64,000 bases of DNA from Streptomyces sp. WMMC500. GTDB taxonomy: Bacteria > Actinomycetota > Actinomycetes > Streptomycetales > Streptomycetaceae. Location: NCBI RefSeq assembly GCF_027497195.1, contig NZ_CP114905.1, forward strand, positions 5,839,001-5,903,000. Direction: 5' to 3'. Shown here piece by piece: positions 1 through 7,430 of this stretch. Position numbers and translations under genes: made by a program. The notes below the pieces were generated by a model. That model searched no databases. It worked only from the letters and a program-made list of their open reading frames with translations, and had not been told where the DNA came from. Within the stretch, counting starts at the first letter, position 1, and the number at the start of each line of letters is the position of its first letter.

Positions 1-833
1 TTCTCCATACGCTTGTGCCGGCAGTCGGCGTAGAAGATGCCTTCCTCGCCTTCGAGGACGTCGAGCGCCGCGCCGCCCAGCCTGCCGTCGGCCAATGCGG
101 TGACCAGGGCCTCGGTGTCGATGAGCGCACCGCGTCCCGTGTTGACGACGAACGCGCCCTGCCTTATCTGCTCGATGCGCTGCTGATTCAGCAGATGGTG
201 CGTGTCCTCGGTGAGCGGGGTGTGCAGCGTGACGATGTCGCTGCGCCGCAGCAGTTCATCGAGCGGAACGTAGTCCGCGGCGGTCCCGGGGCGGGGGTCA
301 TGGGCAAGGACGCGACAGCCGAATCCCCGCAGTCTGTCGATGACCGCGGCGCCGATACGGCCAGTTCCGACGACCCCGACGGTCAGGTCCCGCAGCTCTT
401 TCCCGCGCGCTTCACCGAGTCGGTAGTCGTGCATGTCCGCGCGACGGATGACGGATTTCGCGTCGCGCACCGCCATCAGCATCATCATCAGCGTGTAGTC
501 GGCCACGCTGTCCGGCGAGTAGGAGACGTTCTCCACCGTGATGCCGATGGTGTCGGCATATTCCACGTCGATGTGGTTGTACCCGATGCTGCGCGTGGAG
601 ACATACGCCACGCCGGCCCGGCCGAGCGCACGGAGAGCGGCGTTCGTGACGCGGGTCTTGTGCCCGACGCTGATGCACCGGCTGCCGGCTGCGAGATTAC
701 TGTTGGCTTCGGATACCGGTGCGTCGGTGATGACCGGCGTGACGCCGAATCGAGGTGCCAGTTCCCGGAACAAGACGGCCTCGTCCGGGCCGCACCCATA
801 CATGGTGATGCGGGGCGGTTCGCTGTGGGTCAT
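1..833 (-). CDS. vanH: VanH-type D-lactate dehydrogenase (3' end beyond window)
   Basis: NAD-dependent 2-hydroxyacid dehydrogenase that makes D-lactate for D-Ala-D-Lac peptidoglycan precursors. 277 N-terminal residues are visible; the family is about 320-340, so the C-terminus with the catalytic His lies outside the window. Seen: Rossmann motif GTGRIG at residues 156-161 with the NAD-selecting Asp 179, the NTGRGALID segment with the catalytic Arg, and a downstream EGEEG with the catalytic Glu. The stretches SVGHKT, YSPDSVADYT and EGEEGIFYADCR are typical of actinobacterial VanH rather than generic dehydrogenases. ATG at 833 is preceded by GGAGG. It sits behind a promoter module duplicated upstream of the vanK-like gene, which supports co-regulation. 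In known clusters vanA and vanX follow vanH; they would lie left of this window. Confidence 0.85.
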   Translation of the reverse strand, partial: MTHSEPPRITMYGCGPDEAVLFRELAPRFGVTPVITDAPVSEANSNLAAGSRCISVGHKTRVTNAALRALGRAGVAYVSTRSIGYNHIDVEYADTIGITVENVSYSPDSVADYTLMMMLMAVRDAKSVIRRADMHDYRLGEARGKELRDLTVGVVGTGRIGAAVIDRLRGFGCRVLAHDPRPGTAADYVPLDELLRRSDIVTLHTPLTEDTHHLLNQQRIEQIRQGAFVVNTGRGALIDTEALVTALADGRLGGAALDVLEGEEGIFYADCRHKRME

Positions 834-852
834 GCCTCCAGTCAATGCGGCC

Positions 853-896
853 GGGTGTTGCCGGGGCGTATGAGGTTTTCGATACGCCGGCGATAC
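853..896 (-). promoter_or_regulatory. Putative VanR-type promoter of vanH
   Basis: A 44-bp block matches the block at 2831-2874 at 38 of 44 positions and lies at the same distance (19 nt) from the start codon. Read on the minus strand it contains two adjacent 11-bp direct repeats, GTATCGCCGGC and GTATCGAAAAC. An 11-bp period is the usual arrangement for OmpR-family regulators, the family to which VanR belongs. Assignment to VanR is inference from context. Confidence 0.6.
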
Positions 897-969
897 ACCG
901 CGGCGCGTTCACTGGGGACATGCCCCACAGGGAAACGCCGTGATCTCTCGCGGCCCCGGAGAGCCGCGC

Positions 970-1515
970 CTACTTCCGCACGCGGAAGCGGAGCATCGTG
1001 ACGGCGCCCGACTGGATGTTGCTGAAGGGTTCCAGGTCGATCCTGTCGAGCCCCGGGGACGAGAAGCGGACACCGTCGCCGAGGAGCACCGGCAGGACGT
1101 ACACCAGGATCTCGTCGACGAGTCCGCGCTGCAGGCACTGGGCGGCCACGTCGGCACCGAGGATCTCCAGGTTCCTGCCGCCCGCGGCGCTGCGTGCCGT
1201 GGCGACGGCTTCCTCGATGTCGCAGGTGAGGAACGTGACGGTGGGGTCCGGCTCCTCGGGGGGTTCGTGAGTGAGGACGAACTGTGCTCCCCCGTCGTAG
1301 GTGGTGTCCTGGCCGGCGGCCATACGCTTGCCGACCTCGTACGTGCCCCTGCCGACGAGCATGGCGCCCGTGGCCGCCATCACCTCCGGGAACGCATCGG
1401 CGGTCAGGTACTCGAAGATCCAGTCCATGGCGTGGCCGGGACCGGCGATGAACCCGTCCAGCGACATCGCCCTGTTCACGACCACTTTGCCGGTGCCCAT
1501 GTTCAGATCACTCAT
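970..1515 (-). CDS. RibD C-terminal/dihydrofolate-reductase-like protein
   Basis: 181-residue protein of the RibD_C/DHFR-like fold. Seen: opening VVVNRAMSLDGFIAGP, MLVGRGTYEVG near the middle, then NLEILGADVAAQCLQ and ILVYVLPVLLGDGVRF, the order typical of this NADPH-binding family. Members are often single-domain reductases of unknown substrate rather than true riboflavin or folate enzymes. ATG at 1515 is preceded by GGAG at good spacing; an earlier in-frame start at 1584 lacks a good SD site. It lies between the vanK-like gene and vanH on the same strand, a position not occupied in the described Streptomyces coelicolor van cluster, so it looks like an insertion into the resistance locus. 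Its role in resistance, if any, is unknown. Confidence 0.75.
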   Translation of the reverse strand: MSDLNMGTGKVVVNRAMSLDGFIAGPGHAMDWIFEYLTADAFPEVMAATGAMLVGRGTYEVGKRMAAGQDTTYDGGAQFVLTHEPPEEPDPTVTFLTCDIEEAVATARSAAGGRNLEILGADVAAQCLQRGLVDEILVYVLPVLLGDGVRFSSPGLDRIDLEPFSNIQSGAVTMLRFRVRK

Positions 1516-1665
1516 GCGTCTTCTCCGAGGATTGCGGAAGCCCGAGGCCGAATCATAGTGCGGCGGCTCAAGGATTCTCACCACGCGGACGGCACTCGGT
1601 CATGCGCTGAAAATGAGCAGGCCCGAAGCGCTCACCGGAATTCTGCAATAACAGTACTCAGCGCC

Positions 1666-2811
1666 TCAGCGCCCGCGGCGCCTCATGTAGAGGTCGAAAG
1701 CCCGGTAGACCACCGGCCGCAGCGGCAGATCCCACTCCCCGACGTACCGCACCGCCTGACCCCCGGTGCCGGCCTTGAACCGGATCAGTCCGGCGTGCGC
1801 GTCGTCGGGGTCCAGGGTGGCGGTGATGCCGCGCAGGTCGTAGACGTCGCAGCCGGCCGCGAGGGAGTCGCGGATCATCGCCCACTGACAGGCGTTGGAG
1901 CCGCGCACCTCGCGCTTCTCGCTCGCGGAGGCACCGTAGGCGTACACCGCGTGGGTGCCGACGCGGACCAGGAGGGTGGCGGCGACCAGGTCGCCCTGGT
2001 GGCGGGCCAGATAGAGCGTGATCCGCTCGGGGTCCTCGGCGCGCAGAGCAGCGAACATGGTCTCGAAGTAGGGCAGGGGCCGAGGAGTGAAGTGGTCGCG
2101 CTCGGCGGTGTGGACGTAGAGGTCGTGAAAAGCCTTCAGGTCCTCGCCCACGGTGACCTCGACCCCCGCCTTCTCCGCCTTCTTGATGTTGCGGCGCCAG
2201 AGCTGGTTCATGCCTCGCAGGACGTCTTCCGCGGTCCTCCCGGCCAGCGGCACCGCGAACTTGAACTGCGGATGCCCGGACCCGAAGCCGTCCACCGCGT
2301 GCTGCGGCACCCACCCGACATCCCTGAGCTGCCCGGTGACCCGGGCACCCACCGGGTCGGTCCACCCGCCGGCCAGCTCGGTCAGCCGCCTGACACCCGG
2401 ATCCGCGAGGCCCTCCTTGACCTGGTCGGCGCTCCAGGTGTGCGTACGCACCGGCGGCCCGAGCCGGATCGCGAACGCGCCGTGCGCCCGGAGATAAGCC
2501 GCCAGCGGATCGAGCCACGCGGCGATCTCGCCGCTCCAGTCGATGACCGGCCCCTCGGCCAGGTAGGCGAGCGTGAAACGGTCGAACCGCGGCACCGGCC
2601 GGTGCAGAACAAGCCCCGCACCGACCATGCGCCCGCCGTCGAACCAGCCCAGGGACTCGCTGCGCCACTCGGTCTTGACCCTGGCCCACGCCGGAGTCTG
2701 CAGAAAGCTGACCGACGGCTGCGCCCGTACGAACGCCAAGTGCTCGGCGGCGCTGATCGGTTGGACGGCCAGGCGCGTGCCGGCTGTCCGCGGTGGTTCG
2801 CTGGAGGCCAT
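1666..2811 (-). CDS. vanK: FemX/VanK-like peptidoglycan cross-bridge aminoacyltransferase
   Basis: 381-residue FemABX-family protein with two GNAT-like halves. The family transfers an amino acid from aminoacyl-tRNA to the Lys/DAP side chain of lipid-linked murein precursors at the inner membrane face. Seen: SFLQTPAWARVK near the N-terminus, NQLWRRNIKKAEKAGVEV mid-protein, YAYGASASEKREVRGSNACQ, and DLRGITATLDPDDAHAGLIRFKAG near the C-terminus, all classic for the family. In glycopeptide-resistant streptomycetes VanK adds Gly to D-Lac-ended precursors that the housekeeping FemX cannot use. The VanK call rests on proximity to vanH and the shared promoter; by sequence alone it could be a housekeeping FemX. 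ATG 2811 begins the same MxxSEPPR octapeptide as VanH; an in-frame upstream start at 2988 would overlap the promoter and is rejected. Confidence 0.78.
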   Translation of the reverse strand: MASSEPPRTAGTRLAVQPISAAEHLAFVRAQPSVSFLQTPAWARVKTEWRSESLGWFDGGRMVGAGLVLHRPVPRFDRFTLAYLAEGPVIDWSGEIAAWLDPLAAYLRAHGAFAIRLGPPVRTHTWSADQVKEGLADPGVRRLTELAGGWTDPVGARVTGQLRDVGWVPQHAVDGFGSGHPQFKFAVPLAGRTAEDVLRGMNQLWRRNIKKAEKAGVEVTVGEDLKAFHDLYVHTAERDHFTPRPLPYFETMFAALRAEDPERITLYLARHQGDLVAATLLVRVGTHAVYAYGASASEKREVRGSNACQWAMIRDSLAAGCDVYDLRGITATLDPDDAHAGLIRFKAGTGGQAVRYVGEWDLPLRPVVYRAFDLYMRRRGR

Positions 2812-2830
2812 GCCGTCAGCCAAGGCGGCG

Positions 2831-2874
2831 GGGTGTTGTCGGCGCGTATGCGGTTTTCGATATGCCGACGATAT
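2831..2874 (-). promoter_or_regulatory. Putative VanR-type promoter of vanK-like gene
   Basis: Second copy of the vanH promoter block. On the minus strand it has two adjacent 11-bp direct repeats, ATATCGTCGGC (2874-2864) and ATATCGAAAAC (2863-2853). Similarity to the vanH copy continues through the leader and first eight codons (2789-2874 versus 811-896, 70 of 86 identical without gaps). The pair points to one regulator for both transcripts. Confidence 0.6.
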
Positions 2875-2986
2875 GTGGGGGGCGGGCGGGTGCCCGTCCG
2901 GCCCCCGTGGGCGTACTCCCCGGCGTGAGCGGGAAGTTGCCCTGCAACTGAGACCGCGCACCACTCGTCTCATCCACGGGGGAATC

Positions 2987-3973
2987 ATGCTTCACATCGA
3001 GTTCACTTCTGCCGATCTGAACCGCCTGCGGCTGGCGGGCGACGTCAGTCCCATGTGGGAAGTCGTCCTCAGCCTCCAGGCGCTGCAGACCGACCACGCC
3101 GCCCTCGCTCTCGACCCCTGGCGCCGCCGAGTACGGGCCGACCTGCGCGCCGCCGGGCTCGGCGGCACCCTGGAGTCGTTACAACGGCTTTGCCCGGAGG
3201 CCGCGTACTTTCCGGACTTTCTCACCCCCGCCAGTGCCGGGGGTCGGACGCTCGACGCCGAGTTGGACCAGGTGTTGACGACCCCCAAGGGCCGGCTGCG
3301 CAAGGAGATCGGGCGGCTGTGCGGCTACGGCCGCCCGCCCCGCGGCGCGCGGCGGTTGGCCGACGGGGACGCCGCCGCGATGCGGCGGCTCGGGGATGCC
3401 GTGCGGCGGTACTACGCGGTGGCCGTCGCGCCGTACCGGGAGGCGATCCGGTCCGCTGCCGCCGCCGACCGACCCGTACGGGCTGACGCAGCGCTGGGGG
3501 AGGGGGCGGAGGGGCTGTTGGCCAGTTTCGCGCCGGAGGTGGCCTGGCGCGGGGACCGGCTGGAGTGCGCGTACCCGGTGGACCGGGGGTTCGCGCTCGA
3601 GGGGCGGCCGTTGACGCTGATCCCCTCGTTCTTCTGCACCCGCAGGCCCGTCGCTCTCGCCGACCCCGACCTGCCGCCCGTGCTCGTCCACCCGCTCACC
3701 CCCGCCCCCGGCTGGCTCCCGGACTCCGACCCCGGTCGGGGCCCCGACTCCCTCGTACGCCTCATCGGCCTCACCCGCGCCCGCGTGCTGGAACTCCTCG
3801 ACCGGCCCATGTCGACCGGGCGGATCGCCGACGCCCTGTACGTCGCGCCCGCCAGCGCCAGCCGGCACGCCGCCGTCCTGCGCGAGGCCGGGCTCGTGCG
3901 CTCCGAGCGGCGCGGGCCGTGCGTGATGCACCGGCGTACGGACCTGGGGGAGGCCCTGCTCAACGGCGGGTGA
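2987..3973 (+). CDS. ArsR-like winged-helix regulator with DUF5937-type N-terminal domain
   Basis: 328-residue DNA-binding protein. Residues 1-250 resemble the uncharacterised DUF5937 domain (MLHIEFTSADLNRLRLAG, then a CPEAAYFPDFLTP motif). The C-terminus holds a winged helix: LTRARVLELLDRPMSTGRIAD, SASRHAAVLREAGLVRSER, the arrangement of ArsR-type domains. Such proteins are common, poorly studied actinobacterial regulators. ATG 2987 follows GGGGGAA. Codon 65 is TTA (3179-3181), so translation should depend on bldA. It is divergent from the vanK-like gene and shares its 175-bp intergenic region, but nothing in the sequence shows that it controls the van genes. No cysteine metal site typical of true ArsR is visible. 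Confidence 0.7.
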   Translation: MLHIEFTSADLNRLRLAGDVSPMWEVVLSLQALQTDHAALALDPWRRRVRADLRAAGLGGTLESLQRLCPEAAYFPDFLTPASAGGRTLDAELDQVLTTPKGRLRKEIGRLCGYGRPPRGARRLADGDAAAMRRLGDAVRRYYAVAVAPYREAIRSAAAADRPVRADAALGEGAEGLLASFAPEVAWRGDRLECAYPVDRGFALEGRPLTLIPSFFCTRRPVALADPDLPPVLVHPLTPAPGWLPDSDPGRGPDSLVRLIGLTRARVLELLDRPMSTGRIADALYVAPASASRHAAVLREAGLVRSERRGPCVMHRRTDLGEALLNGG

Positions 3974-4213
3974 CGCGGCGCGAGTTCGGGCGGCCCCCCG
4001 GCGGCTCCCCCGGGCGGCCCCCAGAGACCCCCGCACGCCCGCCCAAGGGTATGCGCCTGCTGTGACAACGCACCCGGGTCACGGGCACCGTGGGCGAGCG
4101 CGGTATGAGCGCGGCCCGGGTGATGGGGTACGGTGCCGGGCGGCCGCCGGTGCGTAGGGCGAGTCGGCTTCGGGGGTACGGCGTCGGGCGTGCCCTCGTT
4201 CCTGCGCTGGTGC

Positions 4214-4594
4214 ATGAAGACGAACCGCATGCCCCGCCTCACCCTGCCGCCCCAGGTCATCAAGCAGGACCAGGGGCCACTGCATCAGCACCGCCGACTC
4301 GCCATTCTCCGGCGGGTTCTCAAAGACGACTCCCTGCCCCTGCGGGCCCGGGTCGCCGCCGCGCTCGTCCTCCTCTACGCCCAACCCGTCACCCGCATTG
4401 TCCGCCTCACCGTCGATGACGTCCTCGACAACGGGACCACCGTCACTGTCCGGCTGGGAGACCCGCCGTCTCCGCTTCCGGAACCCGTCGCCGACCTCAT
4501 GCGGGCATACATCCAGTCCCGCCAGCAAGACCGCCACGAGACTGGTCACCGAAGCCGGAGGAACCTGGCGCCGATACGCCCCTGGCGACCATGA
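4214..4594 (+). pseudogene. Remnant of a tyrosine-recombinase/integrase-like protein
   Basis: A 126-residue open frame from ATG 4214 matches, by motif, the middle of a family of Streptomyces site-specific-integrase-like proteins: HRRLAILRRVL, ARVAAALVLLYAQPVTRIVRLT, VDDVL and RLGDPPSPLPEPVADLM. The C-terminal catalytic residues expected of tyrosine recombinases (H-x-x-R and Tyr) are missing because the frame ends soon after IQSR, with an unrelated Arg/Pro tail. The N-terminal half of the family is also absent. It is most simply a decayed mobile-element relic at a genome junction; it could alternatively be a short expressed orphan. It ends 9 bp before the Nudix gene. Confidence 0.5.
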
Positions 4595-4603
4595 ACGGCG
4601 CAG

Positions 4604-5080
4604 ATGACTGACAATGCCGGGATGATCCGACCCAGAATCCGTGTCGCCGCATACGTGATCCGGAACCGCGCCGTCCCCGAAGTTCTGGTCTTCGACCACA
4701 CCGGCATGCCCGAGGCCGGTACCCAAGTCCCGGCGGGGGAAGTCAAATCAGGGGAGGATCTGGAGGAAGCGGTCCTTCGAGAGGTCGCCGAGGAGACCGG
4801 CCTGCTGACAGCCACGGTCGTCCGACAGATCGCCGTGGAGAGCAAGCCCCATCCCAACACCGGTCAGCCACGACGAACCACCTTCTTCTATCTGCAGGCA
4901 TCAGCAGATACCCGAGATGCGTGGAACCACCACGTCAAGGGCGACGGAGATGACGCTGGCCTTATCTTCACCTGCCGGTTCCTCCCCCTCCCTCTGGAGC
5001 AACCACTGGCAGACGACCAAGACGCATGGCTGGGCCACATTGACCCGCGCTGGACCACCGCCAGTGGCGACAGCCAGTAA
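4604..5080 (+). CDS. NUDIX hydrolase
   Basis: 158-residue Nudix-fold pyrophosphohydrolase that cleaves nucleoside diphosphates linked to another moiety; the substrate is not predictable. The Nudix box is intact: G-x5-E-x7-REVAEETGL, from GEVKSGEDLEEA at about residue 45. The N-terminus IRVAAYVIRN forms the first beta strand. No signal peptide or extra domain is seen. Start ATG 4604 is used; a second in-frame ATG at 4622 (MIRPRIRV) would also give a full domain. It lies in a region of gene decay between an integrase remnant and a glycoside-hydrolase scrap and may have arrived with that material. Confidence 0.8.
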   Translation: MTDNAGMIRPRIRVAAYVIRNRAVPEVLVFDHTGMPEAGTQVPAGEVKSGEDLEEAVLREVAEETGLLTATVVRQIAVESKPHPNTGQPRRTTFFYLQASADTRDAWNHHVKGDGDDAGLIFTCRFLPLPLEQPLADDQDAWLGHIDPRWTTASGDSQ

Positions 5081-5387
5081 TCAAAGGTCGGCCCCAGTCG
5101 CTGAATACGCGACACCTCAACATGCGGACTTACCAGTCCCGAGGCCGGATTCCGGCCGCGCGAGGCGGATTCGCGGGCCTCTCGGGTTGACGCCGTCCGC
5201 GCTGGGAGTATTTTCAGATGGTGCCAAATCCCGTACGTTGCCTGATATATCGAACGTCGAAGGTGGCACCCCCCATGGACGCACCCCCCCACCAGAAGGC
5301 GATTACCGGCGACGGCGACCAGCGGCGCAGCCGCCGTCCCGCTCGGCCGGTCCGGAGCGGCGGCGTCGCCGATCGCCGCCCGCTCCG

Positions 5388-5510
5388 GGCCGCGTCGCCC
5401 GGCGCCGGCTACGGGTGGGGGCACCTGTCCGCGTACCCGGAGAGCTTCTTCGACCGGCTGGAGGCGGGGAGCGGCGTCTGGGCGCCGCACTGCACCACAA
5501 CGTCTACCGG
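5388..5510 (+). pseudogene. Scrap of a GH127 (DUF1680) beta-L-arabinofuranosidase
   Basis: In the frame of position 5218 the translation contains GYGWGHLSAYPESFFDRLEA followed by GSGVWAPHCTT. This closely resembles the conserved LSAxPESFFDRLEA...VWAPYYTxHK core of GH127/DUF1680 enzymes. Flanking translation is unrelated and no long frame continues on either side, so only about 40 codons survive. Bases 5081-5387 show no other gene; they hold an AT-richer stretch with the 8-bp palindrome GATATATC (5241-5248) that may be an old promoter/operator. The relic lies beside GH43 and secreted hydrolase genes, suggesting a formerly larger arabinose-polymer locus. Confidence 0.55.
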
Positions 5511-5609
5511 CGCACCGGAGGTTGAGCGCCTGTATTCGGTATCTCGGGCACTGTTCTCTATATCGGCATGTCATGTGCACGACTAATGACGAAAGACGGG
5601 AGGAACAAG

Positions 5610-6322
5610 GTGAAACGACGTGCGGTACTGGCCGCGACGGCCGGGGGCGTGGCGACGGTCGGTTCGTGGGCGCTCACCGGGACCGCCCAGGCGGCCGAGG
5701 GGCCGACGGCGGCGGGGAAGCGGGCCGCCGACCCGCCCACCGGGACGGTGCGGGTGTTCTGGCTCCGGCCCAGGGACGTGCCGTCCGACCAGCGGTACCC
5801 CGACGGCATCTCCGGTGTGCTGCGCGAGTCGCAGCGCTACTACCGGCAGGAACTCGGCGTGACGTTCCGGCTGAACGACCCGGTGGTGGAGGTGGTCGAC
5901 GGTGCACACGATCAGGCGTGGTACGAGAACACGCCGCACGACGCCGAAGAGTACTGGTGGGTCGTGTTCAACATGCAGCAGGAGCTGATGTCCAGGTTCG
6001 GCCTCAGGTCCCGGACCAGCGCTGGCTGTGCGTCGGCGAGATCAGCGCCGAGAAGGACGGCGTCTCCGGCGGCGGCGGTGGTGCGGGCTGGGTCATCCTC
6101 AGCGGCCACGACGCCGACGGCGCGGCCGGGATCAACGGCCCCATGAACCGGTGGTACGGCGGCATGGTGCACGAACTGGGCCACGCCTTCGGGCTGCCCG
6201 ACTCCACGTACACCGACGGCACGCCGATGTCGGCGTCCTTCTACGACTACCCGAACTGCCATTTCAACCAGCAGCAGAAGGACGGGATCCGGAACGGCCC
6301 GTACGGCGGCTTCCTGTCCTGA
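5610..6322 (+). pseudogene. Tat-exported zinc metallopeptidase, frameshifted
   Basis: GTG at 5610 follows GGGAGG and opens a frame with a twin-arginine signal peptide (MKRRAVLAATAGGVATVGSW, ending TAQAAEG) and about 125 secreted residues up to FNMQQELMSRFG near 6003. The rest of the same protein continues in another frame: PDQRWLCVGEISAEKDG, then VHELGHAFGLPDS with a metzincin-like HExxHxxGxxD zinc site, ending GPYGGFLS. Joining the halves requires one missing base near 6000-6015. It is either a true pseudogene or a sequencing error in G+C-rich DNA; coding-type base usage continues on both sides, so the lesion is recent or artefactual. The family is unnamed here. Confidence 0.65.
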
Positions 6323-6371
6323 GCCGCCCCGGTGCCGTCGTGCGCACACCAGCCAAGAAGGAGGCACCGCA

Positions 6372-7370
6372 ATGACGTACCGGAGACTGTTCGCCCGACT
6401 GGTCCCGGCAGTGGCGGCCCTGCTCCTCACCACCACCGTGGCCGCGGCCGAGACCCCGGCCCGTACCGGCCCGGCGGAGAACCCGATCGTCACCGACATC
6501 TACACCGCCGACCCCGCGACGCTCGTCGTCGACGGCACCGCGTACGTCTTCACCGGGCGCGACGAAGCGGCGCCCGGCCAGCAGGCGTTCGTGATGCGCG
6601 AATGGCACGCCTTCTCCTCGCGGTCCCCCTCGAACGACCCGGCCGCCTGGCAGCACCACGGCGCGGTCCTCTCGCTCGACACCTTCGCCTGGGCCGGCGC
6701 CAACGCCTGGGCCTCCGAGGTGGTGCAGGGGCCCGACGGCCGGTTCTACTGGTTCGTCTCGGTCGACGGCCGCACCGACGGCGGGTGGATGAACATCGGG
6801 GTGGCGGTCGCCGACCACCCGCTCGGCCCGTACCGGGACGCCCTCGGCGGCCCGCTGATCTCGGACGCCACCCCCGGCTCGTCCGCGCTGAACATCGACC
6901 CGACGGTGTTCCTCGACGACGGCGAGGTCTACCTGTACTGGGGCTCGTACTGGGAGCCAAGGGCGGTGCGCCTGCAGGACTCCATGACCGCACTCGACGG
7001 CGCGGTCTTCGAGCCGGCGGGCCTGACGGGATTCTGGGAGGCACCCTGGCTCTTCGAGCGGGGCGGCGTCTATTACCTGGCCTACGCCTCCAACTCCGGC
7101 GCCGACTGCGTCACCGACTCGGCCTACGCCTGCATCAGGTACGCGACCGCCGGCAGCCCCGCCGGTCCCTGGACGCACCGGGGAGTCGTGCTGGGCCAGG
7201 TGAGTTCGACCACGAACCATCCAGCGATCATGGAGTTCGGCGACCGGTGGCACATGGTCTACCACACGGCCGGCGCTCCCGGCGGCGGCAACTTCCGCCG
7301 CTCCGTGGCCATCGACGATCTGTTCTTCAACCCCGACGGCACCATGCGGAAGGTCGTCCAGACCCCCTGA
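6372..7370 (+). CDS. Secreted GH43-type glycoside hydrolase
   Basis: 332-residue five-bladed beta-propeller hydrolase, probably an arabinofuranosidase or beta-xylosidase acting on plant cell-wall polymers outside the cell. A Sec signal peptide spans about residues 1-26 (LVPAVAALLLTTTVAAAE). Family landmarks: YTADPATLV (catalytic base Asp), NIDPTVFLDDG (pKa-modulating Asp), FWEAPWLF (acid Glu), and the late NHPAIMEFGDRWHMVYH. It has no carbohydrate-binding module, unlike the second GH43 at 16693. ATG 6372 follows AAGAAGGAGG. It is 49 bp downstream of the broken peptidase and ends at a hairpin. Exact linkage specificity cannot be read from sequence. Confidence 0.85.
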   Translation: MTYRRLFARLVPAVAALLLTTTVAAAETPARTGPAENPIVTDIYTADPATLVVDGTAYVFTGRDEAAPGQQAFVMREWHAFSSRSPSNDPAAWQHHGAVLSLDTFAWAGANAWASEVVQGPDGRFYWFVSVDGRTDGGWMNIGVAVADHPLGPYRDALGGPLISDATPGSSALNIDPTVFLDDGEVYLYWGSYWEPRAVRLQDSMTALDGAVFEPAGLTGFWEAPWLFERGGVYYLAYASNSGADCVTDSAYACIRYATAGSPAGPWTHRGVVLGQVSSTTNHPAIMEFGDRWHMVYHTAGAPGGGNFRRSVAIDDLFFNPDGTMRKVVQTP

Positions 7371-7375
7371 ACCGA

Positions 7376-7404
7376 CGGCGGCCCGGTCCTTCCCCGGGCC
7401 GCCG
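7376..7404 (+). terminator. Hairpin after GH43 gene
   Basis: Perfect 11-bp inverted repeat (7376-7386 with 7394-7404) and a 7-nt loop, directly after the GH43 stop. No U-tract, as usual for streptomycete terminators. Confidence 0.6.
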
Positions 7405-7430
7405 CCTCCCCCACAGAAGAAGGTGATCCC

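Noticed and set aside
940..2928. 662-residue open frame on the plus strand across the vanK-like gene
   Set aside because: It is antisense to two well-supported genes, has no recognisable domain, and long antisense frames are normal in G+C-rich DNA.
4133..4594. Intact integrase gene
   Set aside because: Catalytic C-terminal residues and the N-terminal half are missing.
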